From positions 41,883 to 105,882 of the forward strand of contig CAKQPF010000003.1 of assembly GCA_934256705.1 (NCBI GenBank): a DNA stretch of 64,000 bases, written 5' to 3'. Of the stretch, positions 34,201-42,366 are shown in pieces. Position 1 is the stretch's first letter. Every line of letters begins with the position of its first letter. Source of the DNA: an uncultured Prevotella sp. (GTDB lineage Bacteria; Bacteroidota; Bacteroidia; Bacteroidales; Bacteroidaceae). The translations under genes and the position numbers were made by a program. The notes beneath the pieces are model-generated. The model was given only the letters and a program-made list of their open reading frames with translations, was not told where the DNA came from and made no database searches.

Positions 34201-35457
34201 ATGAAAAAAGACTGGCTAAAGGATATACATGACCGCATGGGCAACTATGAAATGGATGCCCCGGATGGACTATGGGAAGGTATTTCCAAGGGTATGGCAG
34301 AGCGAAAGCCGGCTTCCGCCCCTGTAAAAGCGCCGCATCTGTCCCTCTCACGCACCCTTTTCCGCGCTGCAGGAGTCGCTGCCGTGGCTTGCATAGCATT
34401 GCTGTTAGGCTTCTTCTTCCTCCCGTTTGACGCACAGAAGGGCAACATAGCGCAGGACTCCCCTGCCCTCCCATCCCATCAGAAGGATGACATTGCCACC
34501 CAGAAATATGCCATAGCCCCAGACGAAAAAGGCACCATTCACCATAAAGGCGCAGCAATGACCGCAAGCGACCGCCACCGTGTCGCCCGCGTTACCGGGC
34601 GATCATCCGCTTCCACCGCCGACACCGCCGCCCAGGAAGCCAGTCCCCGTGTCGCCACCACTACCGCCCAGCCCTCCGATTCCGCCGCTCCAGAAGCCCG
34701 TAAATCGAGCCGCCGCACCACCATCCCTACCGACCAATACCAGCATTACGCTGCAGTCACCACCCATTCTCCATCCCGATGGACAATAGGAACAGGAGCA
34801 TCAGGCTCTCCCGGCTCATCTTCCGCGATGCGGTCTATGAGCGAAGTCTTCCTGGCAATCGGCGATGGAGGATGCAGTTGGGAAGACAATCCGATGCTCG
34901 GCATTGCCGTTTTCAATCAGGGAAGGGAGGTAAAGACGGAGTACAAGCACCATCTGCCAGTCAGACTGCGCCTTAACATCGCCTACAATCTGTCGGATCA
35001 CCTCGCAATAGAGAGCGGACTGACCTACACACGCCTGTCTTCCGACATGAGCGAAGGCACAAATGAGAACCGCATCACCGGTTCCCAGCGGCTGGATTAC
35101 GTCGGTATTCCGCTCAGCATGAGGTATAAAGCGTTCACATACCGTCCGTTCAGCCTCTATATGTCAGCGGGATTACTCGCCGAACAGTGCGTTTCCGGAA
35201 GCATTTCAAAGGACTATATCATCAGCGGAAAGAGCCGCAGGACGGACAATAAGACCATCTCCACCAAGCCATTGCAGATGTCTGTCAATGCCTCAGTAGG
35301 CTTACAGCTCGACCTTCCCGGCCATATCGGAATCTATGCAGAGCCAGGTCTCAGCTATTATTTCGACGACAAGTCCTCACTAAGCACCATATACAAGGAG
35401 AAAAAACTCAACTTCAGCCTCAACGTAGGCTTGAGATACACGATTGAGGGGAAGTAG
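34201..35457 (+). CDS. Anti-sigma-like N-terminus joined to an outer-membrane beta-barrel domain
   Basis: 418 residues. The first 50 (KDWLKDIHDRMGNYEMDAPDGLWEGI) resemble cytoplasmic anti-sigma segments, followed by one membrane helix (AAGVAAVACIALLLGFFFLP), a Ser/Thr/Ala/Pro-rich linker (about 80-210) and a C-terminal PorT-like barrel domain with alternating strands (RLRLNIAYNLSDHLAIESGLTY to FSLNVGLRYTIE). This Bacteroidota layout is common next to ECF sigma factors and could connect envelope state to sigma release. An intact REP-like hairpin (34574-34601) is translated in frame inside the linker. Confidence 0.8.
   Translation: MKKDWLKDIHDRMGNYEMDAPDGLWEGISKGMAERKPASAPVKAPHLSLSRTLFRAAGVAAVACIALLLGFFFLPFDAQKGNIAQDSPALPSHQKDDIATQKYAIAPDEKGTIHHKGAAMTASDRHRVARVTGRSSASTADTAAQEASPRVATTTAQPSDSAAPEARKSSRRTTIPTDQYQHYAAVTTHSPSRWTIGTGASGSPGSSSAMRSMSEVFLAIGDGGCSWEDNPMLGIAVFNQGREVKTEYKHHLPVRLRLNIAYNLSDHLAIESGLTYTRLSSDMSEGTNENRITGSQRLDYVGIPLSMRYKAFTYRPFSLYMSAGLLAEQCVSGSISKDYIISGKSRRTDNKTISTKPLQMSVNASVGLQLDLPGHIGIYAEPGLSYYFDDKSSLSTIYKEKKLNFSLNVGLRYTIEGK
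34574..34601 (-). repeat. REP-like hairpin inside a coding sequence
   Basis: Minus-strand stem CGCCCG/CGGGCG, loop GTAACG, tail ACACGGTGGC. On the plus strand it encodes HRVARVTGR in the linker of the anti-sigma/barrel protein. Confidence 0.8.
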
Positions 35458-35534
35458 ATTACATTGCAGCAAAGCAATTCATGCAAAGTAGCAAGTGATT
35501 TATCCGTCAATGATATAACAAAGGACGGTATAAA

Positions 35535-35861
35535 GTGACGGTAAAAAATACAATTAGACACTTGACTTTCCATTAAGGGTGGTTCTATAAATTAGCTTTT
35601 TAAAAACAATATTTTCTTAAATTGAGATTTATATAACGGTGCTGATTTATAAGTAGGTGGTCGGAATTATTTTTATAACAGCTATGCTCTATTGTGATGC
35701 AGATATGTTCTGTTGAAGAAGGAATGATGCGGGCATCATGACTGATGAAACAGGACGTAGATGCACTCAAGAGAGTATAGATGTTATATAGACAATGAAA
35801 AATCTTCAGATTTACCTACTATTGTCAAAATAATTCTGACCACCTACTTAGAACCACCCTT
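35535..35861. repeat. MITE-like region upstream of the zeta toxin module
   Basis: AAGTGACGGTAAAAAATA at 35533-35550 is an end of the AGTGACGG family. Next, an approximately 285-bp segment is bounded by AAGGGTGGTTCT (35577-35588) and its inverse (35850-35861). Inside, TAAGTAGGTGGTC GGAATTATT (35650-35671) is repeated inverted at 35828-35850. No ORF is convincing. Confidence 0.55.
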
Positions 35862-35904
35862 GACTATATCCATGGTGGAAATAGAGAAAAAGACGGGAAA
35901 TGGA

Positions 35905-35935
35905 TTTGTTTTTCAAATAAAATGCGTATCTTTGC
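35905..35935 (+). promoter_or_regulatory. Promoter of the zeta toxin module
   Basis: TTTG (35905-35908), 18 bp, TATCTTTGC (35927-35935). Confidence 0.7.
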
Positions 35936-35967
35936 ACCAGAGTTTAACAATAAGAAGTGCCACAATT

Positions 35968-36144
35968 ATGTCACAACAGGAATTAAGAACATACAGACTG
36001 TCTTCTCTGCAGGATCCGACGGATGATATGCTCCATGCCATTATGGAGCAGGTAGGCGAGTCTGCCCGCCGTTCTTCCGCACAATTTAAAGCAGAACTTC
36101 ATCGCCGTTTTGAATTGATTAGGAACATCAAAGTTAATTCTTAG
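35968..36144 (+). CDS. Putative antitoxin of a zeta-type module
   Basis: A 58-residue, helix-rich product starting at the ATG at 35968 (MSQQELRTYRLSSLQDPTDD). The longer open frame upstream crosses the promoter and a MITE-like region and is not real. It is encoded 6 bp before a zeta-like kinase gene. Its size and position are those of a cognate antitoxin or regulator, but the sequence is not the classical epsilon family. Confidence 0.65.
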   Translation: MSQQELRTYRLSSLQDPTDDMLHAIMEQVGESARRSSAQFKAELHRRFELIRNIKVNS

Positions 36145-36150
36145 TTTCTT

Positions 36151-36741
36151 ATGACAGAGAAAAAGCCTACATTATGTGTCGTTGCCGGACCAAATGGCTC
36201 TGGCAAAACAACGACAACAGAATTGCTTCTTTCCAATGAATGGGGAGCAAATAGTCTGTACATCAATCCTGACAACATTGCTCAGCAAGAGTTTGGAGAT
36301 TGGAACAGTCCAGATGCTGTGCTTAAGGCAGCCCGATATGCCACAGAACTTCGTTATAAATGTTTGGAGGAAAAGTGCGATTTCGTTTTTGAGACAGTTT
36401 TTTCTTCACCGGAAAAATTGGAGTTTATACGCAAAGCGCACGAAGCAGGATTCTTCGTACGTCTGTTTTATGTATGCACAGAGTCACCTGCAATAAATGT
36501 GGCGAGAATCACCAAACGATATATGAATGGAGGTCACGAAGTGCCTATATCAAAAGTTGTCTCAAGATATTTCAAGTCATTGGAGATGGTTAAGCAAGCA
36601 ATGTCCTTTGTTGATAGAGTGTATATTTATGATAATAGTATCGAGGATCATGTTCCACAGTTACTTTATCGCACTAAGGAAGGAAAAGTGGCAAAGCAGT
36701 ATGTGGAAACAATTCCAGAATGGGCTCAAGTATTATTATGA
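36151..36741 (+). CDS. Zeta toxin family P-loop kinase
   Basis: 196 residues with Walker A AGPNGSGKTT at the N-terminus, INPDNIAQQEFGDW as the substrate-binding region, FVFETVFSSPEKLEFIR and the lid-like RITKRYMNGGHEVP with conserved Arg. Classical zeta toxins phosphorylate UDP-N-acetylglucosamine and block wall synthesis. This chromosomal Bacteroidota subfamily may do the same or may modify another sugar nucleotide. It is transcribed with the 58-residue gene upstream. Confidence 0.82.
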   Translation: MTEKKPTLCVVAGPNGSGKTTTTELLLSNEWGANSLYINPDNIAQQEFGDWNSPDAVLKAARYATELRYKCLEEKCDFVFETVFSSPEKLEFIRKAHEAGFFVRLFYVCTESPAINVARITKRYMNGGHEVPISKVVSRYFKSLEMVKQAMSFVDRVYIYDNSIEDHVPQLLYRTKEGKVAKQYVETIPEWAQVLL

Positions 36742-36980
36742 TGAGTTTTCCTGACTTGTCTTTTATGCACTTGCGATTTGGGAGATAGAGACTGCAACAC
36801 ACCTAAATCAAAGGGGGACAGGACCTGTCTTTTATAGAACCACCTACTTATTATTTAATTAAGGTAATAAAATGGCTTGTTACGATTTGAGAGAACGGTG
36901 AAAAGATAGTAATAATTTGTACAGAAAGACGACCCTTGTTCATCTTTCTGTACAGAATAAGACTGTTTTAACTTTTTTCC
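36742..36980. other. Repeat debris after the zeta toxin gene
   Basis: A GACAGGACCTGTC palindrome (36817-36831), then TATAGAACCACCTACTTA (36833-36850), related to the ends of the 35.6-kb element, and a partial GTTACGATTTGAG motif (36875-36890) related to the 46.7-kb MITE. No gene. Confidence 0.45.
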
Positions 36981-38927
36981 CTATACCCCAACCTTGATCT
37001 GAGCCCCGTTAGCCTTGACAATCACGAGGTTATTGCGGTGCATAGGGATGCGGGCAATGCCGCTTTCTACCTTTCCTTTGCCGAGAAGGCGACCGTCGAT
37101 GCTGAACACCTGCACGCTGTCGCCATCATGCAGTCCGCTGACCACGAGGCTTTCGCCGGCATATACCGCTGTCATCGCTTGGCTTTCAGAGCGTGAAGTG
37201 GTCACCTTGTCTATGCCCGTGGTCTCTATTGCCTGGATATCAGGTGCGTCACACCATCCCTCCGCGGCACGATAAGCCTCGATGGATGCCTGCGGAACAT
37301 AGAGCACTTTGAGATTCTTTGGCAGATATGACGTCTCTGAAGCTCGGGTGGTTGCATCGCTGAACACCGGTGGCACCACGGCTTCGCACATGATAGTGGT
37401 GATGCTGTCTGCATAATTGAAGCACAAAGGGTCGATGCGCTCCACGGAAGCCGGAAGCTTTATCTCCGTCAGTTTGTAGCAATTACGGAACGTGGTGGAT
37501 GACAATGCTGTGAGATTATCAGAGAAATTGATGCGTCTGAGCGACTTGCAGCCATCGAACACACCCTCCTTCATCTCCCTTACACTGGAAGGAATGGTGA
37601 TTTCCTCCATTCCCCAGCAGCTGCGGAAACATTCATAATCTATCTTTGTCACCGTGTTAGGGATGCTGATATGCTTCAGATTGATGCAGCTCCAGCAGAG
37701 AGCGAACGGCAGTTCCTTGACCTTACCGAGGATTTCGATCGTGTCCATGCGGCAGAATTCAAAGCAGTAGGGTCCCAATTCCTTGACGTTCTCCGGCACT
37801 ATGACGTGCTTCAGTGCCTGACAAATGCTGAAAGTGCCATATCCCCACTTGGTGATGCTGGCAGGAAAGTCAAATGATCTCAGGCTTGTGCATCTACGGA
37901 AGCACTCATAACTGGTGCTTGTCATGGTGGAAGGCAGCTTGATGGAGGTGAGACCTTCACAGTTCAGGAAGCAGTAGTCCACCATTTTGGTGACAGGACA
38001 GTATCTTGCGTTATAGAGAACCTTCTCAGGCACCACCACGTCGCCACTGTAATCACCGTGTATCAGCGTGGCTTCGTGGGTGACGGAGTGTATCTTGTAG
38101 TTGAGTCCGTCAATCGTCACGGTGTCCTGTCGTGCAGCCTGCCAGCCGTAGATAGGGCGGTCCTGCCAGATGAAACGGTGCATATAGATGTCCTCCATGC
38201 CCTCTGAGACATAGAACTTGGTCAGCGAAGGGGATATGAAGTCATCGAAGTTGTATTGCGCCGGCTGAAAGAATTGCAGCGGTTCATGGTCGAGAGCCAC
38301 GATGTAGTCCAGACTTTTGCATCCCTTGAATACGTTTGGATAGATGACTTTCTGCATTTCGTTGCCCTCTTCCAGTATGATATGATTGAGCTTGTCGCAT
38401 CCATCGAAGTAACTGTATCTGTATGTATAGACACTGCCGGGGATGGTGATGCTCTCCAGACTCTTGCAGTCCTTGAAGCAATCCTCGTTAAGGTACTGGA
38501 TGGTCTTTGGCAGAACGATGCTCTTGAGCGAAGTGCAGCCGTCGAAAGTCTGCTTTTCTATGGTGCTGATGTTCAGGTGCTCATAGCCGTAAATCGCCCT
38601 TAGGGCTGTGCAGCCCTGGAAACATTGCATACCGATTTCCCTGATGGAACTCGGCAATGTGACGGAAACAAGTCCGGTGCAACCCTGGAAACACTGATAT
38701 CCAAGCTTGACCACCTTATATGTCTTACCATCAATCGTGATTTCGCCCGGCACGGTAACGTCGCCTTTGAAATCGCCCCGGTAGAGACCTGCCTCGCCAT
38801 TCGTGAAGTTTACGGAGTATTTCCATCCATCGACAGTAACGTCGTCATAGATGATGTCTGCCATTGCATTTGTGGCGCTTGCCATCCACATCAGCGTGGC
38901 AAGCAGAGAGAGTAGAAGTTTTCTCAT
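36981..38927 (-). CDS. BspA-like leucine-rich-repeat surface protein (LRR_5 type)
   Basis: 648 residues. A signal peptide (MRKLLLSLLATLMWMASATNAMA) is followed by about fifteen TpLRR/BspA repeats of 23 or so residues (CFQGCTGLVSVTLPSSIREIG pattern), split by a short beta insert (TVTIDGLNYKIHSVTHEATL) that also occurs at the N-terminus. The last 80 residues (VVSGLHDGDSVQVFSIDGRLLGKG) form a C-terminal domain like those used for surface attachment or secretion in Prevotella. BspA proteins bind host matrix or other bacteria. The start at 38927 is favoured by a -7 box at 38954-38962. Confidence 0.9.
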   Translation of the reverse strand: MRKLLLSLLATLMWMASATNAMADIIYDDVTVDGWKYSVNFTNGEAGLYRGDFKGDVTVPGEITIDGKTYKVVKLGYQCFQGCTGLVSVTLPSSIREIGMQCFQGCTALRAIYGYEHLNISTIEKQTFDGCTSLKSIVLPKTIQYLNEDCFKDCKSLESITIPGSVYTYRYSYFDGCDKLNHIILEEGNEMQKVIYPNVFKGCKSLDYIVALDHEPLQFFQPAQYNFDDFISPSLTKFYVSEGMEDIYMHRFIWQDRPIYGWQAARQDTVTIDGLNYKIHSVTHEATLIHGDYSGDVVVPEKVLYNARYCPVTKMVDYCFLNCEGLTSIKLPSTMTSTSYECFRRCTSLRSFDFPASITKWGYGTFSICQALKHVIVPENVKELGPYCFEFCRMDTIEILGKVKELPFALCWSCINLKHISIPNTVTKIDYECFRSCWGMEEITIPSSVREMKEGVFDGCKSLRRINFSDNLTALSSTTFRNCYKLTEIKLPASVERIDPLCFNYADSITTIMCEAVVPPVFSDATTRASETSYLPKNLKVLYVPQASIEAYRAAEGWCDAPDIQAIETTGIDKVTTSRSESQAMTAVYAGESLVVSGLHDGDSVQVFSIDGRLLGKGKVESGIARIPMHRNNLVIVKANGAQIKVGV

Positions 38928-38953
38928 AAGCGTATTGAAGATATAATTCCGAT

Positions 38954-38962
38954 GCAAAGGTA
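38954..38962 (-). promoter_or_regulatory. -7 box of the BspA-like gene
   Basis: Minus-strand TACCTTTGC, 27 bp before the start codon; a TTGT is present near the -33 position. Confidence 0.6.
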
Positions 38963-39045
38963 TAAAAAGAAAATGGAAACCAACAACTTTCTGCACAGAA
39001 AATACAACGAACTGTACGGTTGAAACGGGCTGAACCAACGGTCAC

Positions 39046-39185
39046 CGGCGCGAAGCGGAAAGGTAAAGCCCAAAAACTCATAGCCCAGGGCAACACCCTG
39101 GGTTATAATGGCATGAATACACTCGCCCTGCAAGGGCAAAAGCGTAACTAACTCATTGTATAATATAATGCTTTTGCCCTTGCGT
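39046..39185. repeat. Palindrome cluster (CCCAGGGCAACACCCTGGG type)
   Basis: Hairpin AGCCCAGGG/CCCTGGGTT (39082-39103), then GCAAGGGCAAAAGC (39130-39143) and its inverse GCTTTTGCCCTTGC (39170-39183). Similar palindromes are abundant in Bacteroidales intergenic DNA. No gene in 38928-39227. Confidence 0.6.
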
Positions 39186-39227
39186 ATTGGGTAATTTCAA
39201 CCATACAGTTGGAATAATTTTGATTAC

Positions 39228-39683
39228 CTACTTATGTCTAGTGAGTGTAATAATTATATCACGCCCACCTATACTTTTGGGTTTCGCTTTATGAAAAAGC
39301 ACCAATTCGTTTTCATTCATCTTTTCAATTGTGTAGAAATCAATATACGTAACGAGTTGAGATTCAAATTTGAAAACTATGTACATTCCTTCCTCAGAAT
39401 TACCTACCTTATCACTTTCAAATAGTGATGTGTTATAATCCGTTAGAGGTTTTTTATCCAAATAATATTTTTTATGGTGTTCTGCAACTATTTTTCCATT
39501 TCTAATATATTTTGAAATAATACAATTATCATCAAAAGATATTTGATACAGATTTTCTCCATCCTCTTGAATCCATGTTGTTCCAAGTAATTGATTTTTG
39601 TAAATCAATTGTTTGCTTTTCTGAGCAAATGAGACATTTAAATAACTTAATGCTATTAATAATAACAGTATTACTTTTTTCAT
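39228..39683 (-). CDS. Small secreted protein of unknown function
   Basis: 151 residues with a signal peptide (MKKVILLLLIALSYLNVSFAQ). The mature part looks like a small beta-barrel (LLGTTWIQEDGENLYQISFDDN), similar in feel to lipocalin-like or DUF-type stress proteins; no family is recognised. It is more AT-rich than its neighbours, as is the next 1 kb, which suggests recent acquisition. Confidence 0.6.
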   Translation of the reverse strand: MKKVILLLLIALSYLNVSFAQKSKQLIYKNQLLGTTWIQEDGENLYQISFDDNCIISKYIRNGKIVAEHHKKYYLDKKPLTDYNTSLFESDKVGNSEEGMYIVFKFESQLVTYIDFYTIEKMNENELVLFHKAKPKSIGGRDIIITLTRHK

Positions 39684-39720
39684 TTTTCTTTTTGTTTTAT
39701 CGCATACATTTCTTCATCTT

Positions 39721-39976
39721 CTATATACGCAGGGTTTGTCCATCGTACCACTTGTACAATTGGTGACAATTAGGACATTCTTCTTGGCGTGCTGGAGATT
39801 CAAAAATATCTATACATAACTTATCATTTACGCGTTGAAGATGTTTTTTTCACTATAGAGATCTGTTCCTTCTCAAATACGAGGTCATAATAATCTGGTG
39901 TAATATTATCTGCATCATCATATTTGATGTTTTGCAGTTCACATTTACAAAATGCGCAGTTCTGCGCGCAAAGATT
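39721..39976 (-). pseudogene. Frameshifted remnant of a cysteine-rich protein
   Basis: After the stop of the gene at 39977, the same frame continues on the minus strand as NLCAQNCAFCKCELQNIKYD...EKEQISIVKK. At a run of seven A residues the frame must shift by one to continue as HLQRVNDKLCIDIFE...EECPNCHQLYKWYDGQTLRI and stop at 39721. The two halves together hold CxxC-type pairs that could bind zinc. There is no start codon. Likely a decayed gene tail; identity unknown. Confidence 0.4.
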
Positions 39977-40522
39977 TTATAGCGGAACAATTACGCTTAC
40001 TCGTACGACACTTTCCGTGGACGTAGAACTTACATTAAATTTGTAGGAGGAAATATTATGCAGAATCTTCTGAATTTCATATGCGCTAAGGATGTCTGTA
40101 AGTCTTTTTTTGTAATGTATAAATTCACAAACGGTACTTCCGTCACTTTTTATTAAAAGTCTAATGTTTAATGCGAAATTTGATGGTAAGTTTGTTGTAC
40201 CGCATATATCTGATATATAACTCCTAATGGAATCTCTAAACAGGACTGACAGAGTCGTAAAGTCTGAGTTTGGAAACATACTGCTCCATGAGGTGATTGT
40301 ATAATTTTTCTTGATGTTAGTTAATGACAATGTGTCATTAGTCGATACATAGACATAACGTGTGGTTCCATCATCTCGCAAACTAGCATACTCTACAACA
40401 TCGTTATTCAAAGAAGACACAACAGATTGCGCATTAACTTGCATAACTAACGTGGTGTTAAAAAAAACAAAGAGTACTCCTAAAAGTAAGGTAGCAATTG
40501 AAGAATTTATATTTGTTTTCAT
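39977..40522 (-). CDS. Secreted protein of unknown function
   Basis: 181 residues from the ATG at 40522 (MKTNINSSIAT; a further ATG lies five codons upstream). A signal peptide (LLLGVLFVFFNTTLVMQVNAQ) is followed by an unrecognised mature part containing RYVYVSTNDTLSLTNIKKNYTI. AT-rich. Neighbouring genes are also small and unassigned, so it belongs to an accessory patch. Confidence 0.55.
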   Translation of the reverse strand: MKTNINSSIATLLLGVLFVFFNTTLVMQVNAQSVVSSLNNDVVEYASLRDDGTTRYVYVSTNDTLSLTNIKKNYTITSWSSMFPNSDFTTLSVLFRDSIRSYISDICGTTNLPSNFALNIRLLIKSDGSTVCEFIHYKKRLTDILSAYEIQKILHNISSYKFNVSSTSTESVVRVSVIVPL

Positions 40523-40552
40523 TTTTCTAATGGCCAAGTTTATTTAAGTATG

Positions 40553-40774
40553 TTATTTGTATGTATTCATAATTGTCATCTGTGCTGTGCCATGACTGAT
40601 GATGCTATAGCCATAAACAACACCGTCGTCTTTTCTCCTTACTGCTGCATAATAGGTTGTACCTACCATACAACTCTTTACAATTTCTTCGTTGTTCCAC
40701 GTTCTAACTTTATCTATTCTCTGTTTCTTGTCCAGACTTGCAAGTCTGCCAGTATAAATTGATGACCATCCCAT
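40553..40774 (-). CDS. Short unknown protein, possibly DUF6927-like fragment
   Basis: A 73-residue product, MGWSSIYTG...KSCMVGTTYYAAVRRKDDGVVYG. The 'MGW' start and the TTYYAAVR segment recall DUF6927-type proteins of mobile elements, but it is shorter and this is a weak recollection. It starts 3 bp after the stop of the 118-residue gene, so the two are co-transcribed. Confidence 0.45.
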   Translation of the reverse strand: MGWSSIYTGRLASLDKKQRIDKVRTWNNEEIVKSCMVGTTYYAAVRRKDDGVVYGYSIISHGTAQMTIMNTYK

Positions 40775-40777
40775 AAT

Positions 40778-41134
40778 TCAGTCGTTTTTTAAGCGTTCTA
40801 TAATATTAGTCTCATACCACACTGCCGCCTGTGCCATCACGTCCTTCAGTTCCTCGATGATCTGCATGTGGTTATTCTGAGTGATGGTGATATGTCGCTC
40901 CGGGTGTTGTCCGTCATGGTCGCCGCTTGTCAGGTGGATGATGCAGAATGTGCGGTCGGTGTCGTGATGGGCCACCATGCCTCGCTGTTTGAGAGCTGCC
41001 ACCGTGCGGTCGAAGTCTGCCGGGGTGGTCGGTATCACCTGCAACACGCTCCAGGGATATTCCTGAGCCGTGAGGAGTGTCTGTCCTTCCTGCTCACTAA
41101 GCAGGAAGGAGTGGATTGTTCTTGATGTTCTCAT
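40778..41134 (-). CDS. Unknown 118-residue cytoplasmic protein
   Basis: No signal peptide or membrane segment; mixed alpha/beta composition with TFCIIHLTSGDHDGQHPERHITITQNNH near the centre and a helical C-terminus. No domain recognised. It is the first of a two-gene unit with the 73-residue gene. Codon usage looks more native (higher GC) than the neighbouring secreted proteins. Confidence 0.5.
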   Translation of the reverse strand: MRTSRTIHSFLLSEQEGQTLLTAQEYPWSVLQVIPTTPADFDRTVAALKQRGMVAHHDTDRTFCIIHLTSGDHDGQHPERHITITQNNHMQIIEELKDVMAQAAVWYETNIIERLKND

Positions 41135-41220
41135 TTGTAGGATTTTTTAGTTACTAAATTATCGTTTTCATATTTGTTTCATTATCATCTGTAGATGACT
41201 ATACTTTACAAGTATGCCAT

Positions 41221-41922
41221 TTACTTGATGGAGATGCCGGTCTTCTCAAATATGATTGTATTATTGTCCGGTATCAGTTTATCGTCCTTGTCATATTTTA
41301 TTGTCTGGACATCGAATGTCGTACGCGACGGACTGCTGCTTATTGCATTGATTTCCACATTCTTGTTATACACCAGTCTTGCTTTACCTTTATCGAGCAG
41401 GAAGATTGTCAAGCAAGGTGGGTCTATGGCATCACGTGCGCCTCGCAGTGCTATAGCGTAGCAATCATCCGACATCTTTATCTTGTAGGCAGTTATATCC
41501 TTTGACTCCCTCCAAGGCTCATCGGAATAAGAAGCAAATGACCAGTAATTGAATTTATACCAAAGGTCATCATTCAGGAAGGAGCATTCGCTGGCTTTCG
41601 TGCCGTTTGCATAATATTCAAAGGTGACCTTATCAAAGAAAACATCTCCAAATGTTTCCAGATCCGCTTTGACATACTCCCTGACGTTGTTGCGATAGTA
41701 ACCGACCAGATAGTAACCGTCATTGATTCTGATAGTATCTCTATACTTCAACTCATAGTCAGAGACATCATGTGACAGCCGGGTATCTATCCAGAAAGAG
41801 TCAACGCTGTCAGTTGGCACAGCCAATTCATCCCGATCGTTTGCGCTGATTGTCATATCTGCAGCAAACAGTTGGTTGATGCAGCAAAGGCAAACCAACA
41901 ATGAGAAATACAAATGTCTCAT
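41221..41922 (-). CDS. Secreted protein of unknown function
   Basis: 233 residues with a signal peptide (MRHLYFSLLVCLCCINQLFA). The mature part contains YYLVGYYRNNVREYVKADLE and VTFEYYANGTKASECSFLND, a pattern like the MORN/YD-type 'FEYYxNGxKxxE' motif of surface proteins. Its promoter has TATCTTTGC at 42142-42150, giving a leader of about 215 nt. Confidence 0.6.
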   Translation of the reverse strand: MRHLYFSLLVCLCCINQLFAADMTISANDRDELAVPTDSVDSFWIDTRLSHDVSDYELKYRDTIRINDGYYLVGYYRNNVREYVKADLETFGDVFFDKVTFEYYANGTKASECSFLNDDLWYKFNYWSFASYSDEPWRESKDITAYKIKMSDDCYAIALRGARDAIDPPCLTIFLLDKGKARLVYNKNVEINAISSSPSRTTFDVQTIKYDKDDKLIPDNNTIIFEKTGISIK

Positions 41923-42141
41923 AAAAGTCTATTTGTTAGTGTTAATAAATGATTTCCGGTTATGGAATATTGTGTCCAAACCGCAGAAGATATTCGTAAT
42001 TATTCTTATTTAGTGACTGTAAACTATCATCGTCAATACCGCAACAGCACTCATTTACAATTCGTTTTCAGATTCTGCTTTGTCTATATGACCATGACGT
42101 GATTTTGGTTCGTATATTCAATGATTGTCAATGATTCTGCT

Positions 42142-42172
42142 GCAAAGATAAACAATTATCCTGATATACAAA
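42142..42172 (-). promoter_or_regulatory. Promoter of the 41221 gene
   Basis: TTTG (42169-42172), 18 bp, TATCTTTGC (42142-42150), reading leftwards. The remaining gap 41923-42306 shows no gene. Confidence 0.6.
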
Positions 42173-42306
42173 CATAATTGCCGGAAAATCTTTCCGAATC
42201 GTTCAAATTTGTTGTTATGATTGAAAAACCGATGGGAAGAAATTCCGTGTGTGCATTTATGTCACCCCCTATTTTGTCAAAATAATTCTCGGCATCGACC
42301 GGAAAA

Positions 42307-42338
42307 TTTGGTATTTTCAATTATTTGACGTATCTTTG
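42307..42338 (+). promoter_or_regulatory. Promoter of the truncated AAA ATPase
   Basis: TTTG (42307-42310), 20 bp, TATCTTTG (42331-42338). Confidence 0.75.
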
Positions 42339-42366
42339 TGGCATACTAAGCAAAAAGGAAGTGATT

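Noticed and set aside
35761..35967. N-terminal extension of the zeta-module antitoxin
   Set aside because: It runs through a MITE-like element and the promoter (35905-35935), so it cannot be in the mRNA.
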